Source of the DNA: Antarcticibacterium flavum
Lineage (GTDB): Bacteria; Bacteroidota; Bacteroidia; Flavobacteriales; Flavobacteriaceae
Assembly (NCBI RefSeq): GCF_006159205.1
Contig: NZ_CP040812.1
Coordinates: forward strand, 2,046,001-2,110,000
Direction: 5' to 3'
Length of the DNA stretch: 64,000 nt
Made by a program: the position numbers and the translations under genes. Below the pieces are notes generated by a model. That model did no database searches. It had not been told where the DNA came from and saw only the letters and a list, made by a program, of their open reading frames with translations. Of this stretch, positions 35,003 to 42,511 are shown in pieces; the stretch's first letter is position 1; each line of letters opens with the position of its first letter.

Positions 35003-36410
35003 GGTCCATTTTTTTATATTTCTTTATCAGGTTTTCTCTTTCCTCTTTCAGCCTTCGGCTAATCCCTATTTTATAGATGTGCGGATTGTCAAAACGTTTA
35101 TATTCCGGTGGGAGGGATTCCAGTCTTTCCGCAGCATATTCAGCTATATCCCAAACGCTTCTTGATTCAATTTGAATGTGGCCATTCTCCATTACCTTAT
35201 GCAGAAGGGGTTCCATATAAAATTCCTTAACCGGAAGCGATTTTAAAGGGCCTACGGGGTCATAGATCTTTTCAAGTTCGGTTTCCTCCCGCAGCGTGAT
35301 CGCATCGGCCCCTATAAGTTCGCCATTTTTATCCCTAATGCGATAAACCTGCTTTATATGGGGAATGGTGATCTTAGCAAGGGTCTCAGATATTTTCAAC
35401 CTGGGTTTCCCATTGGACATGCTTAACTTGTAAACCCCGTCCAGTGCCGCATCTGGCTGGCCTGTCACCAGGCTGGTACCTATCCCAAAAATATCAATGG
35501 GTGCTTTTTGTTCCAGTAAACTTTTAACTACATATTCATCCAATTGATTGGATGCAATGATCTTTACATAATCAAGCCCGGCATTATCCAGCATTTTACG
35601 GCTTTCCCTGGCCAGATAGGCGAGATCGCCACTATCCAACCTTATGCCTGCGAGCTTTTGTCCTCTTTGCTCCATCTCCTTTGCAACCGTAATGCTATTT
35701 GGAAGACCACTGGAGAGGGTGTTATAAGTATCTACAAGCAACACACAATTATTTGGCCTTCCCTTTGCAAAACTACGGAAGGCTTCCAGCTCATCATCAA
35801 AACTTTGGATAAAAGAATGAGCCATGGTACCAGACACAGGAATATTAAAATCCTCTGACGCAATAACATTACTGGTCCCGTTAAAACCTCCAATTATTGC
35901 AGCCCGGCTGGCGTGATAACTACCTGCACCCTGCGCCCTTCTCATCCCAAACTCCATTAAATGCCTATTCCCGGCTACCAGTCTTATCCTGCTGGCCTTT
36001 GTGGCAACAAGGGTTTGAAAGTTGAGAAGGTTAAGCAACATGGTCTCAATGATTTGTGCCTCTATGATATTTGCTTCCACCTGTAATATGGGCCTGTTTG
36101 GAAATACAATATCACCTTCATGGCTCGCATAGATAGTACCTGTGAACCTGAAGTTCTTTAGATATGATAGAAATTTATCTGAAAATCCGCCTTTTCTTAG
36201 ATATTCCAGGTCTTTTTTGGTGAATTTGAGATCCTGAAGAATGCGTAGCAGGTCTTCGAGGCCGGCAAAAACAGCATAACCACCCTGGAAAGGGTTTTTC
36301 CTGTAATAGTAATCAAAGACCGCAATGTGGTCTTTGTGGCCATTATTAAAATAGACCTCTGCCATCGCCAGCTGGTACTGGTCTGTATAAGTCGCTGAAA
36401 AATTGATCAT
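34980..36410 (-). CDS. pncB: Nicotinate phosphoribosyltransferase
   Basis: The protein has 476 residues. Typical features are an N-terminal SATYTDQYQLAMAEVYFNNG, AFGMRR-like LMEFGMRRAQGAGSYHASRA, the loop GTMAHSFIQSFDDELEAF, and the substrate region GIRLDSGDLAYLARESRKML. It makes nicotinate mononucleotide from nicotinate and PRPP, using the product of PncA. It lies in one operon with pncA (23-base overlap) and a macro-domain gene 12 bases upstream. Confidence 0.95.
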   Translation of the reverse strand: MINFSATYTDQYQLAMAEVYFNNGHKDHIAVFDYYYRKNPFQGGYAVFAGLEDLLRILQDLKFTKKDLEYLRKGGFSDKFLSYLKNFRFTGTIYASHEGDIVFPNRPILQVEANIIEAQIIETMLLNLLNFQTLVATKASRIRLVAGNRHLMEFGMRRAQGAGSYHASRAAIIGGFNGTSNVIASEDFNIPVSGTMAHSFIQSFDDELEAFRSFAKGRPNNCVLLVDTYNTLSSGLPNSITVAKEMEQRGQKLAGIRLDSGDLAYLARESRKMLDNAGLDYVKIIASNQLDEYVVKSLLEQKAPIDIFGIGTSLVTGQPDAALDGVYKLSMSNGKPRLKISETLAKITIPHIKQVYRIRDKNGELIGADAITLREETELEKIYDPVGPLKSLPVKEFYMEPLLHKVMENGHIQIESRSVWDIAEYAAERLESLPPEYKRFDNPHIYKIGISRRLKEERENLIKKYKKMDHEDVDHN

Positions 36411-36422
36411 TCGGTTGGTGGT

Positions 36423-36962
36423 TTAGTTCTCCTCCTCTAGCTGCTTTAGTTTTTGAAGATAATGGTTATAGTCGCCTTCACTGTACATAACAAATTTAAT
36501 CCTTTGCAAATGTTTAAGTGCAGGAAGTTCCTTTAAAATAGTTTTAAAGGCAACATTTGTAGCTTCTTTAAAGGGATAACCAAAGGCACCTGTTGAGATT
36601 GCAGGAAATGCAATACTGCTGAGTTCATTTTCATTTGCAAGCCTAAGTGCATTGGCATAGCAATTTGACAGAAGGCTATCTTCAGGTTTGTCCTTTCCAT
36701 ATACAGGGCCTAAGCAATGAATGATCTTTTTATTGGGAAGGTTGTGGGCAGAGGTTATAACAGCTTCCCCGGGTAAAATTGGGGCCAGTGGATTACACTC
36801 TTCATATAATCCCGGCCCGGCTGCTGCGTGTAAGGCACCTGCCACTCCCCCTCCGGGAGCAAGTTGTGCATTCGCGGCATTTACCACGGCATCTACATCT
36901 GGTTGGGAGGCAATATTCCCGCGAATAACTTCAATTTCTACCTTTCCATACGCTATTTTCAT
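36423..36962 (-). CDS. Macro-domain protein, probable O-acetyl-ADP-ribose deacetylase
   Basis: The protein has 179 residues, entirely a macro domain. ADP-ribose-binding motifs are VDAVVNAANAQLAPGGGVAG, the catalytic-loop GGGVAGALHAAAG, and SIAFPAISTGAFGYPF. It resembles YmdB/MacroD-type hydrolases, which remove acetyl or ADP-ribosyl groups. Being first in an operon with pncB and pncA, it would recycle ADP-ribose products into NAD metabolism (inference from context). Confidence 0.93.
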   Translation of the reverse strand: MKIAYGKVEIEVIRGNIASQPDVDAVVNAANAQLAPGGGVAGALHAAAGPGLYEECNPLAPILPGEAVITSAHNLPNKKIIHCLGPVYGKDKPEDSLLSNCYANALRLANENELSSIAFPAISTGAFGYPFKEATNVAFKTILKELPALKHLQRIKFVMYSEGDYNHYLQKLKQLEEEN

Positions 36963-37021
36963 CTGGATTTTTAAAGAAAAGATACAAAAATAGCCGCTTA
37001 ATTTGATGTTTACACTGAACC

Positions 37022-37539
37022 TTACCTCATAGGTCGTACCCTGAGGTTAAAATTTCCCTGGGAGACAGATCTCCAGGAAAATTGTGAATTCTCATAGCCA
37101 GAAAATTCAAAATTACCCTTTATAATTGTGCCATCATCATCTGTAATTTCCAAACGATTGGTGATATCCCCAGCCCCGGAACACGGTAAGGAGCAGTCCA
37201 ATTACCCGGTGGAGAAGCTTCAGAATAAGAGATCCAGCTTTTGTTCATAGGATTGTCCCCAAAGGAGTAAAGACCCTTTCCCTTGTAATTCAGGATGCGA
37301 AACTCAATATTCTTTCCGCTGTGGGATTCTACCTTAACAAGCAGATCAATCGCCCCATAGTTTGCCAGGATCTTTTCGCAGTGTACTTTTCCCGAAGTAG
37401 AATTAACAGTATATTTTTCAGCATTGATATTGGCTGTGAGAAATTGTTCGTCGTAAAGTGCTTCGTGATCGTCACTGCAGGCGAAAAGGAGGGTTGCACA
37501 AATCAAGAGAAGACAGGGAGTTGCAGAAAGAGTTTTCAT
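37022..37539 (-). CDS. Hypothetical lipoprotein, one frameshift near the end
   Basis: The uninterrupted frame (37120-37539) gives 139 residues. Adding one G to the G4 run at 37174-37177 (C on the plus strand) continues in frame as PGAGDITNRLEITDDDGTII to the stop at 37022, giving 172 residues with a plausible beta-rich C-terminus. The lipobox LLFACSDD places the Cys near residue 21. The domain resembles small Bacteroidota lipoproteins that cover a beta-sandwich (LLVKVESHSGKNIEFRILNY), but the family is unclear. A candidate leader mini-gene with a terminator lies upstream on the same strand. Confidence 0.7.
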
Positions 37540-37716
37540 GGCCGTAATATTTAAAGAACTATATCTCTAAATTTACTACATACTTTCCCTTCTCCATAGG
37601 GGAAAATCCCCTATTTTTATTTCCAACTATTTGATTATAAAAGTTTTACGCATAAAAAAGGCAAGAAATTAAATACAAAAAAAATGGACGGCCCCAACCG
37701 TCCATTTATAATATTA
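37540..37716. other. Spacer upstream of the lipoprotein gene, holds a terminator
   Basis: About 180 bases between the lipoprotein start (37539) and the candidate 27-codon gene. The terminator at 37682-37707 lies here; no coding frame was seen otherwise. Confidence 0.4.
37682..37707 (-). terminator. Strong terminator upstream of the lipoprotein gene
   Basis: Perfect 10-base arms AAATGGACGG and CCGTCCATTT with a 6-base loop. On the minus strand it is followed by eight or more T (with the stem end) and could stop a short transcript that begins beyond 37800. It starts 10 bases past the stop of the 27-codon frame. Confidence 0.85.
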
Positions 37717-37800
37717 CTAAATTCCCCCAAAGAATCTATGTAACGCATGTCTAACCATATGGAAGTACTGTACAAGTGCATTGTACAAACATATAGTCAT
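37717..37800 (-). CDS. Candidate 27-residue peptide gene
   Basis: On the minus strand ATG at 37800 opens a frame ending in TAG at 37717-37719. The peptide has 27 residues, starts MTICLYNALVQYF and ends RHALHRFFGGI. It is amphipathic with basic and aromatic residues in the second half. A strong terminator begins 10 bases after the stop, and an upstream G9/C9 tract lies 21 bases before the start. No Shine-Dalgarno is evident, which is not unusual in this phylum. It may be a leader peptide or a small standalone gene. Coding status is not proven. Confidence 0.4.
   Translation of the reverse strand: MTICLYNALVQYFHMVRHALHRFFGGI
37769..37787. promoter_or_regulatory. Palindrome TGTACAA-GTGCA-TTGTACA
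   Basis: Perfect 7-base arms around a 5-base spacer. It overlaps the candidate 27-codon frame (codons 5-11). It could be an operator or part of an RNA hairpin. Confidence 0.45.
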
Positions 37801-37956
37801 AGAAGATGCTTAAACCTTACAGGGGGGGGGTGAAAAAAAATTTATTTTTTTTCCGGAATTCAGCTAACCAAATTCGACTGTTAGAGGAGCTTATAAATAC
37901 CTAATAATTCTTTTCTATTTTTTATTAGAATATTTAGCGAAGAATAAAAATTACAT

Positions 37957-37964
37957 TATATTTG
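37957..37964 (+). promoter_or_regulatory. Probable -7 box of tRNA-Asn pair
   Basis: TATATTTG fits the Bacteroidota TAnnTTTG consensus and lies 25 bases upstream of the first tRNA-Asn. No clear -33 TTTG was identified. Confidence 0.5.
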
Positions 37965-37988
37965 CAACCGCAAAAATGATTGCAACAC

Positions 37989-38062
37989 TCCTCCTTAGCT
38001 CAGTTGGTTAGAGCATCTGACTGTTAATCAGAGGGTCCTTGGTTCGAGCCCAAGAGGGGGAG
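37989..38062 (+). tRNA. tRNA-Asn (GTT), copy 1
   Basis: Seventy-four bases fold as a tRNA: acceptor TCCTCCT/AGGGGGA, D-arm GCTCAGTTGGTTAGAGC, anticodon loop CTGTTAA with anticodon GTT, and T-arm CTTGG-TTCGAGC-CCAAG. CCA is not encoded. A second copy follows 53 bases downstream, differing by one base in the D-loop. Confidence 0.95.
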
Positions 38063-38115
38063 CAAACAAAAAGCTTTAAAAAAGCTGGATTACGTACATA
38101 CGGAAAAGATTATTT

Positions 38116-38189
38116 TCCTCCTTAGCTCAGCTGGTTAGAGCATCTGACTGTTAATCAGAGGGTCCTTGGTTCGAGCCCAAGAGGGGGAG
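38116..38189 (+). tRNA. tRNA-Asn (GTT), copy 2
   Basis: Identical to copy 1 except CAGCTGG instead of CAGTTGG in the D-arm. A terminator follows immediately, so the pair is probably one transcript. Confidence 0.95.
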
Positions 38190-38193
38190 CAAA

Positions 38194-38228
38194 AAGCCTG
38201 GCAGAGATGTCAGGCTTTCTTGTTTTTT
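38194..38228 (+). terminator. Terminator of the tRNA-Asn pair
   Basis: Arms AAAGCCTG and CAGGCTTT with a 10-base loop, followed by CTTGTTTTTT. Confidence 0.85.
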
Positions 38229-38316
38229 AAAAATTGCGGAATTTTAAAATGGAAAAGCTAAATAAAAAATTAGACTCATCAAATAATATTCTATCTCACG
38301 CAAATCACCTGGAACT

Positions 38317-38444
38317 AATTAATCCACTTTTCCCTGCTAAGAACCCTTCCGTCTTAATCGGTAAGAAAAGTTTCTTAGCGATATAAATTCTTCGCCGATT
38401 AATCCACCTTCCCTAAAAAAAAAGGGAAGGAGGCTTTTCTTAGC
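38317..38444. repeat. Spacer element with nested inverted and direct repeats
   Basis: Within 128 bases: GCTAAGAA (38336-38343) complements TTCTTAGC at 38372-38379 and 38437-38444. TTAATCGG (38354-38361) complements CCGATTAA (38395-38402). CCTTCCC (38407-38413) complements GGGAAGG (38424-38430). The word TTAATCCAC occurs near 38319 and 38399. No coding frame covers this 387-base spacer (38190-38576). It may be a structured RNA or palindromic repeat element. Confidence 0.55.
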
Positions 38445-38576
38445 TTATCTATGAATTACAAATGTTACCAGTCTTTAATCAAAATTGACACATAAATTTT
38501 TTCTTTAACCAATTAAAAACAAGATTCATATAATCTTTTTTCAGAACTTTAGGATTCTGATCAAAATCTTCATCAA

Positions 38577-39752
38577 ATGAAAAATTTTCTATTTCTAACT
38601 CTTTTAATACTCTTCACCACCTCCGGATTTTCCCAACAGGCACTTCAAGGAGCCGGGGACATTGTCTCTCCAGAGGTACACGAGGACAATTCTGTAAGTT
38701 TCAGGCTTCACGCTCCTAGTGCCGGGGAGGTGAAAATAAGTGGAGAATGGCTTCCCCAGGAAAACGGGAACACCATCCCTGTGGAAATGAGCAAAAATGA
38801 AGATAATATATGGACCTATACCACAGAACCACTTCCCTCAAACCTTTACAGCTATTCATTTATTGTAGACGGGTTGAGAATTACAGATCCTAATAATGTT
38901 CATCAAATAAGGGATGTGGCCACAGTTAGTAATATCTTAATGGTAGGTAACGGAAAGGCCGATAATTATATGGTGACCAACGTACCGCACGGTACGGTCT
39001 CGAGGAGATGGTACAAATCTCCATCAAACAAGGATAATCCCGGTAGAAGAATAACAATTTACACTCCCCCCGGATATGAAGATAGTTCTGAGAACTATCC
39101 CGTCCTATACCTGCTTCACGGGATGGGAGGGGATGAGGAAGCCTGGATGGCCCTTGGACGCACATCCCAGATCCTTGATAATTTGATCGCACAGGGGAAA
39201 GCCAAACCTATGATTGTGGTGATGCCCAATGGAAATTATTCTCAGGAGGCTGCACCCGGCGAATCCTCAAAAGGATTTTATAAGCCCAATTTTCAACTGC
39301 CAAATACCATGGAAGGAAGTATGGAAAGCTCATTTCCAGATGTCATAAATTTCATAGAAAGCAATTACAGGGTAAAAGCCGATAAAGAGAACAGGGCCAT
39401 CGCAGGCCTATCCATGGGAGGATTCCACTCCCTGCACATTTCCAGGTTCTATCCAAATATGTTTGACTATGTAGGCCTCTTCTCCCCTGGCATTAATCCA
39501 TTCGAAAAAACCAATTCTCCCGTTTATGAAAATATAGAGGAAACTCTTAAAAAGCAAAAAGAGAACGGGATCGAACTCTACTGGATCGCCATAGGGAAAA
39601 CCGATTTTCTCTACAAAAGCGTGGAGGATTTTCGAAAAACCCTGGATAAGATTGAAATGGACTATGAATATGTTGAAACCGAAGGTGGCCACACCTGGTC
39701 TAACTGGCGGGATTACCTGGTGGAATTTACGCCACAGCTATTTCAAGAGTAG
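38577..39752 (+). CDS. Secreted esterase with N-terminal E-set domain
   Basis: The protein has 391 residues with a signal peptide (…FTTSGFSQ). Residues about 30-115 form an Ig-like E-set/CBM48-type module (SFRLHAPSAGEVKISGEW, YSYSFIVDG). The rest is an alpha/beta-hydrolase esterase of the Fes/FaeI type: ITIYTPPGYEDSSENYPVLY, the nucleophile in AGLSMGGFHSL and the His in EGGHTWSNW. Relatives remove ferulate or acetate from plant xylan or cleave esters of siderophores. It faces the outside or periplasm, and the substrate is not clear. No other carbohydrate enzyme is adjacent. Confidence 0.9.
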   Translation: MKNFLFLTLLILFTTSGFSQQALQGAGDIVSPEVHEDNSVSFRLHAPSAGEVKISGEWLPQENGNTIPVEMSKNEDNIWTYTTEPLPSNLYSYSFIVDGLRITDPNNVHQIRDVATVSNILMVGNGKADNYMVTNVPHGTVSRRWYKSPSNKDNPGRRITIYTPPGYEDSSENYPVLYLLHGMGGDEEAWMALGRTSQILDNLIAQGKAKPMIVVMPNGNYSQEAAPGESSKGFYKPNFQLPNTMEGSMESSFPDVINFIESNYRVKADKENRAIAGLSMGGFHSLHISRFYPNMFDYVGLFSPGINPFEKTNSPVYENIEETLKKQKENGIELYWIAIGKTDFLYKSVEDFRKTLDKIEMDYEYVETEGGHTWSNWRDYLVEFTPQLFQE

Positions 39753-39771
39753 GCTTTGAGAGTAAAGGGCA

Positions 39772-39806
39772 GAGGAAAGAGGAAAGTGGAAAGAGGAAAG
39801 TGGAAA
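39772..39806 (+). repeat. Heptamer tandem repeat (GRGGAAA)5
   Basis: Five consecutive 7-base units GAGGAAA, GAGGAAA, GTGGAAA, GAGGAAA, GTGGAAA, lying 20 bases past the esterase stop codon. Confidence 0.85.
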
Positions 39807-40002
39807 GTCAGTACTTATAAAAAAGAGTTACTGTCAAATGAGTTGAAGAGGTTGTTTGATAACACTTTTTCTAAAATGCCAGGTGACGAATTAATTTCGT
39901 GAAACTCATTTTGCAACTCTATTTACCTCCGTGGTTAAATAATTATCTACTGCGAGGAACCTAGACTATTTATTTAAAGAATCACTATACTTTACACAAA
40001 AA
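39807..40002. other. Intergenic region, no gene seen
   Basis: Spacer between convergent esterase and rseP genes with no coding frame recognised. Confidence 0.4.
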
Positions 40003-40025
40003 ACGCCAGATATAAAATCTGACGT
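40003..40025 (-). terminator. Terminator after rseP
   Basis: Stem ACGCCAGAT/ATCTGACGT with one mismatch and a run of T on the minus strand. Confidence 0.75.
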
Positions 40026-40052
40026 CCTTTTATATAACTGTTTTAGAATTAT

Positions 40053-41372
40053 TTACTCAAACAACCAGCGGTAAATATCATTCCCATTGGCAAATAGTAC
40101 CAGGGCGATTAGTATGAAGAAACCTACCAGCTGTGCATACTCCATGAATTTCTCATTAGGTTTTCTTCCGGTTACGATCTCATACATAAGGAACACCACA
40201 TGCCCCCCGTCCAGTGCAGGAATAGGAAGTATGTTCATAAACGCAAGAATGATGGAAATAAGCGCGGTTGCCAGCCAGAAGCCCTGCCAGTTCCACGCAT
40301 CGGGAAACAGGCCACCTATGGCTCCAAATCCGCCAACCTGGGTAGCTCCTTTTGCGGTGAAGACATATTTGAACTGGGCTACATAATCGTGTAGGGTCCA
40401 GTAGCCATAATCAAAACCTTCAGAGATACTCTCACCGATACTATATTCCCTTTTCTGTACCTGGAATCCCCGGCCAGATGGATATACCCCAAGTTTCCCA
40501 TCATCGTCGGGAGTTACTTTGGTGCTCATTATCTCTCCCTCGCGGCTAAACACCACTTCAATTTCCTTGTTCTTTGCTTCAGTAGTAATGGGCGCAAGCT
40601 CGTGCCAGTAACCTATTTCCACATTATTAAGCGAGATTAGGCTATCACCTTTTTGCAGTCCGGCCCTTTCAGCAGCGGTTTCTGCCACAACAGAGTCCAG
40701 CACCGGCGATTGGATTGGAATAAACGGTTGCATGATCCCTTCCTGGAACATATAGGAGCCAATATCATCTGGTAAGGAGATCACCTCCTGTTCCCCGCTC
40801 TGGCGAAGCACAGTAATATTCTTCACATCCCTTAGGAACAAATACCTGTTCACATCAATGGAATTCTCAAGTTCCTCCCCATTAATGGCCAGTACCCTGT
40901 CCCCATCCTCGAATCCAAACTCCTTGAAATTTTCAGCCACTGCAAATCCGCGGGGCATATCATCGGCACTTACATAGCCGCTACCCCATACAAACAGCAC
41001 CATCATATAGATGAGGAAACCAAGAACAAGGTTCACGGTCACCCCTCCAAGCATAATGATAAGCCTTTGCCATGCCGGTTTACTCCTAAACTCCCAGGGC
41101 TTTGGCGGCTGGGCCATTTGCTCCTTATCCATGCTCTCGTCTATCATCCCTGATATCTTCACGTAACCCCCCAGGGGTAGCCAGCCAATACCATATTCTG
41201 TCCCCCCAATTTTCTTCTTGAAAAGGGCAAATTTTACATCAAAGAACAAATAGAATTTCTCAACCCGGGTCTTGAATAATTTTGCAGGGATAAAGTGCCC
41301 CAGCTCGTGTAAAACAATAAGTAATGATAAACTAAGAAGTAATTGTATTGCTTTTATTATAAATGGATCCAT
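40053..41372 (-). CDS. rseP: RIP metalloprotease RseP (site-2 protease)
   Basis: The protein has 439 residues, inner membrane. The zinc motif is in LLIVLHELGHFIPAKLF (HELGH) in the first helix. A PDZ domain lies around residues 200-270 (LQKGDSLISLNNVEI). A C-terminal helix carries NILPIPALDGGHVVF with the third zinc ligand. Such proteases cut membrane-embedded regulators such as anti-sigma factors. The gene is monocistronic here. Confidence 0.95.
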   Translation of the reverse strand: MDPFIIKAIQLLLSLSLLIVLHELGHFIPAKLFKTRVEKFYLFFDVKFALFKKKIGGTEYGIGWLPLGGYVKISGMIDESMDKEQMAQPPKPWEFRSKPAWQRLIIMLGGVTVNLVLGFLIYMMVLFVWGSGYVSADDMPRGFAVAENFKEFGFEDGDRVLAINGEELENSIDVNRYLFLRDVKNITVLRQSGEQEVISLPDDIGSYMFQEGIMQPFIPIQSPVLDSVVAETAAERAGLQKGDSLISLNNVEIGYWHELAPITTEAKNKEIEVVFSREGEIMSTKVTPDDDGKLGVYPSGRGFQVQKREYSIGESISEGFDYGYWTLHDYVAQFKYVFTAKGATQVGGFGAIGGLFPDAWNWQGFWLATALISIILAFMNILPIPALDGGHVVFLMYEIVTGRKPNEKFMEYAQLVGFFILIALVLFANGNDIYRWLFE

Positions 41373-41503
41373 ATAGTGCAGTCACAAATTTTAATCGCAC
41401 AAAAGTAACCTTTTATAAACTCCTAAAAAAGCATAAATAGAAGCTAGTGATTTAGCATTCTGAAATTTAATACCTGTTATGCCATTAATTGATCTCCAGG
41501 TGG

Positions 41504-41511
41504 TAATTTTG
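41504..41511 (+). promoter_or_regulatory. Probable -7 box of SCO gene
   Basis: TAATTTTG fits TAnnTTTG and lies 18 bases before the ATG at 41529. Confidence 0.4.
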
Positions 41512-41528
41512 CAGAAATTTATTCTCTC

Positions 41529-42203
41529 ATGCTGCAGTTCTTTGCCAAATATAAATTCTTCGCGATCGTACTATTCATAATGTCCGTTATTATTATCGTG
41601 AGCATATACAGCATCCTGAAACCCCAGGAAAAATTACCGGTCTACCAGCCCGATATGGTGAATACAGAACTGGTGGATACCACCGTACAATGGGTACGGA
41701 AATACCATAAAATAGCCGACTTCCAGCTTTTAAATCAAAATGGGGATACGATCACACAGGATTTCTATCAGAATAAGATCTATATAGCCGATTTTTTCTT
41801 TACAACCTGCCTTGACATTTGTCCAATTATGACAGACCATATGCTGGAGATCCAGGAAAAGATAAAGCAAGATCCTGAAGTGCTCCTGCTTTCTCATACT
41901 GTGATCCCTCAACACGATAGTGTGCCGGTCCTTAAAGCCTATGCTCTGGAAAAGGGGATAGATAATTCCAAATGGAACCTGGTAACCGGAGACAAAAAAC
42001 AAATCTATGATCTTGCCAGGAAGTCATACCTCGCTTCAAAGACAGACGGGGATGGCGGGCCCTACGATATGATACATACAGAGAATTTTGTCCTGATAGA
42101 TAAATCCCGGCGAATAAGAGGATTCTATGATGGCACAGATCCTAAAGCCATAGACAAACTCCTGGATGATCTAAGGATCTTAAAAGCTGAATATCAAAAC
42201 TAA
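41529..42203 (+). CDS. SCO family protein
   Basis: The protein has 224 residues with one N-terminal membrane helix (FFAIVLFIMSVIIIVSIYSI) and a thioredoxin-like SCO1/SenC domain. The copper-binding CxxxC is in FFTTCLDICPIMTDHM, and the partner His is in MIHTENFVLIDKSRRIRGF. It is anchored facing the periplasm and delivers copper to cytochrome oxidase or handles thiol redox. The gene precedes feoAB by 77 bases, which is probably a separate transcript. Confidence 0.92.
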   Translation: MLQFFAKYKFFAIVLFIMSVIIIVSIYSILKPQEKLPVYQPDMVNTELVDTTVQWVRKYHKIADFQLLNQNGDTITQDFYQNKIYIADFFFTTCLDICPIMTDHMLEIQEKIKQDPEVLLLSHTVIPQHDSVPVLKAYALEKGIDNSKWNLVTGDKKQIYDLARKSYLASKTDGDGGPYDMIHTENFVLIDKSRRIRGFYDGTDPKAIDKLLDDLRILKAEYQN

Positions 42204-42244
42204 TACTTTTAGCTTCCTGGTTTTTCTGTCACAGTTTTTTAAGC

Positions 42245-42252
42245 TACTTTTG
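42245..42252 (+). promoter_or_regulatory. Probable -7 box of feoA, with weak operator downstream
   Basis: TACTTTTG fits TAnnTTTG, 28 bases before the feoA ATG. TTTAAAATCAATCTAAA at 42258-42274 follows. Its right half TCTAAA matches the palindrome between the DtxR-like regulator and ZnuD-like receptor, but the arms are imperfect. Confidence 0.4.
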
Positions 42253-42279
42253 CCTTGTTTAAAATCAATCTAAATAAAA

Positions 42280-42510
42280 ATGAAGCTGACTGTTGCTAAT
42301 CTTAAGCGCGGGCAAAAAGGGATCATTAAAGAATTCTCTGTAGACACAGTGCCTCTTAAGCTGCTGGAAATGGGTTGTCTTCCCGGGAATGAGGTGGAGC
42401 TGGTGCAAATGGCACCTTTTCGTGACCCATTATACCTAAATATCAACGGGAGCCACCTTGCGATTAGAAAAGAAACAGCACTTCAAATCGAAATAGATTT
42501 AATTCCTTAA
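42280..42510 (+). CDS. feoA: Ferrous iron transport protein A
   Basis: The protein has 76 residues, a single FeoA SH3-like domain (VDTVPLKLLEMGCLPGNEVE, DPLYLNINGSHLAIRKETAL). It works with FeoB in Fe2+ uptake. The stop and the feoB ATG are separated by a single base, so they are one operon. Confidence 0.96.
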   Translation: MKLTVANLKRGQKGIIKEFSVDTVPLKLLEMGCLPGNEVELVQMAPFRDPLYLNINGSHLAIRKETALQIEIDLIP

Positions 42511-42511
42511 A

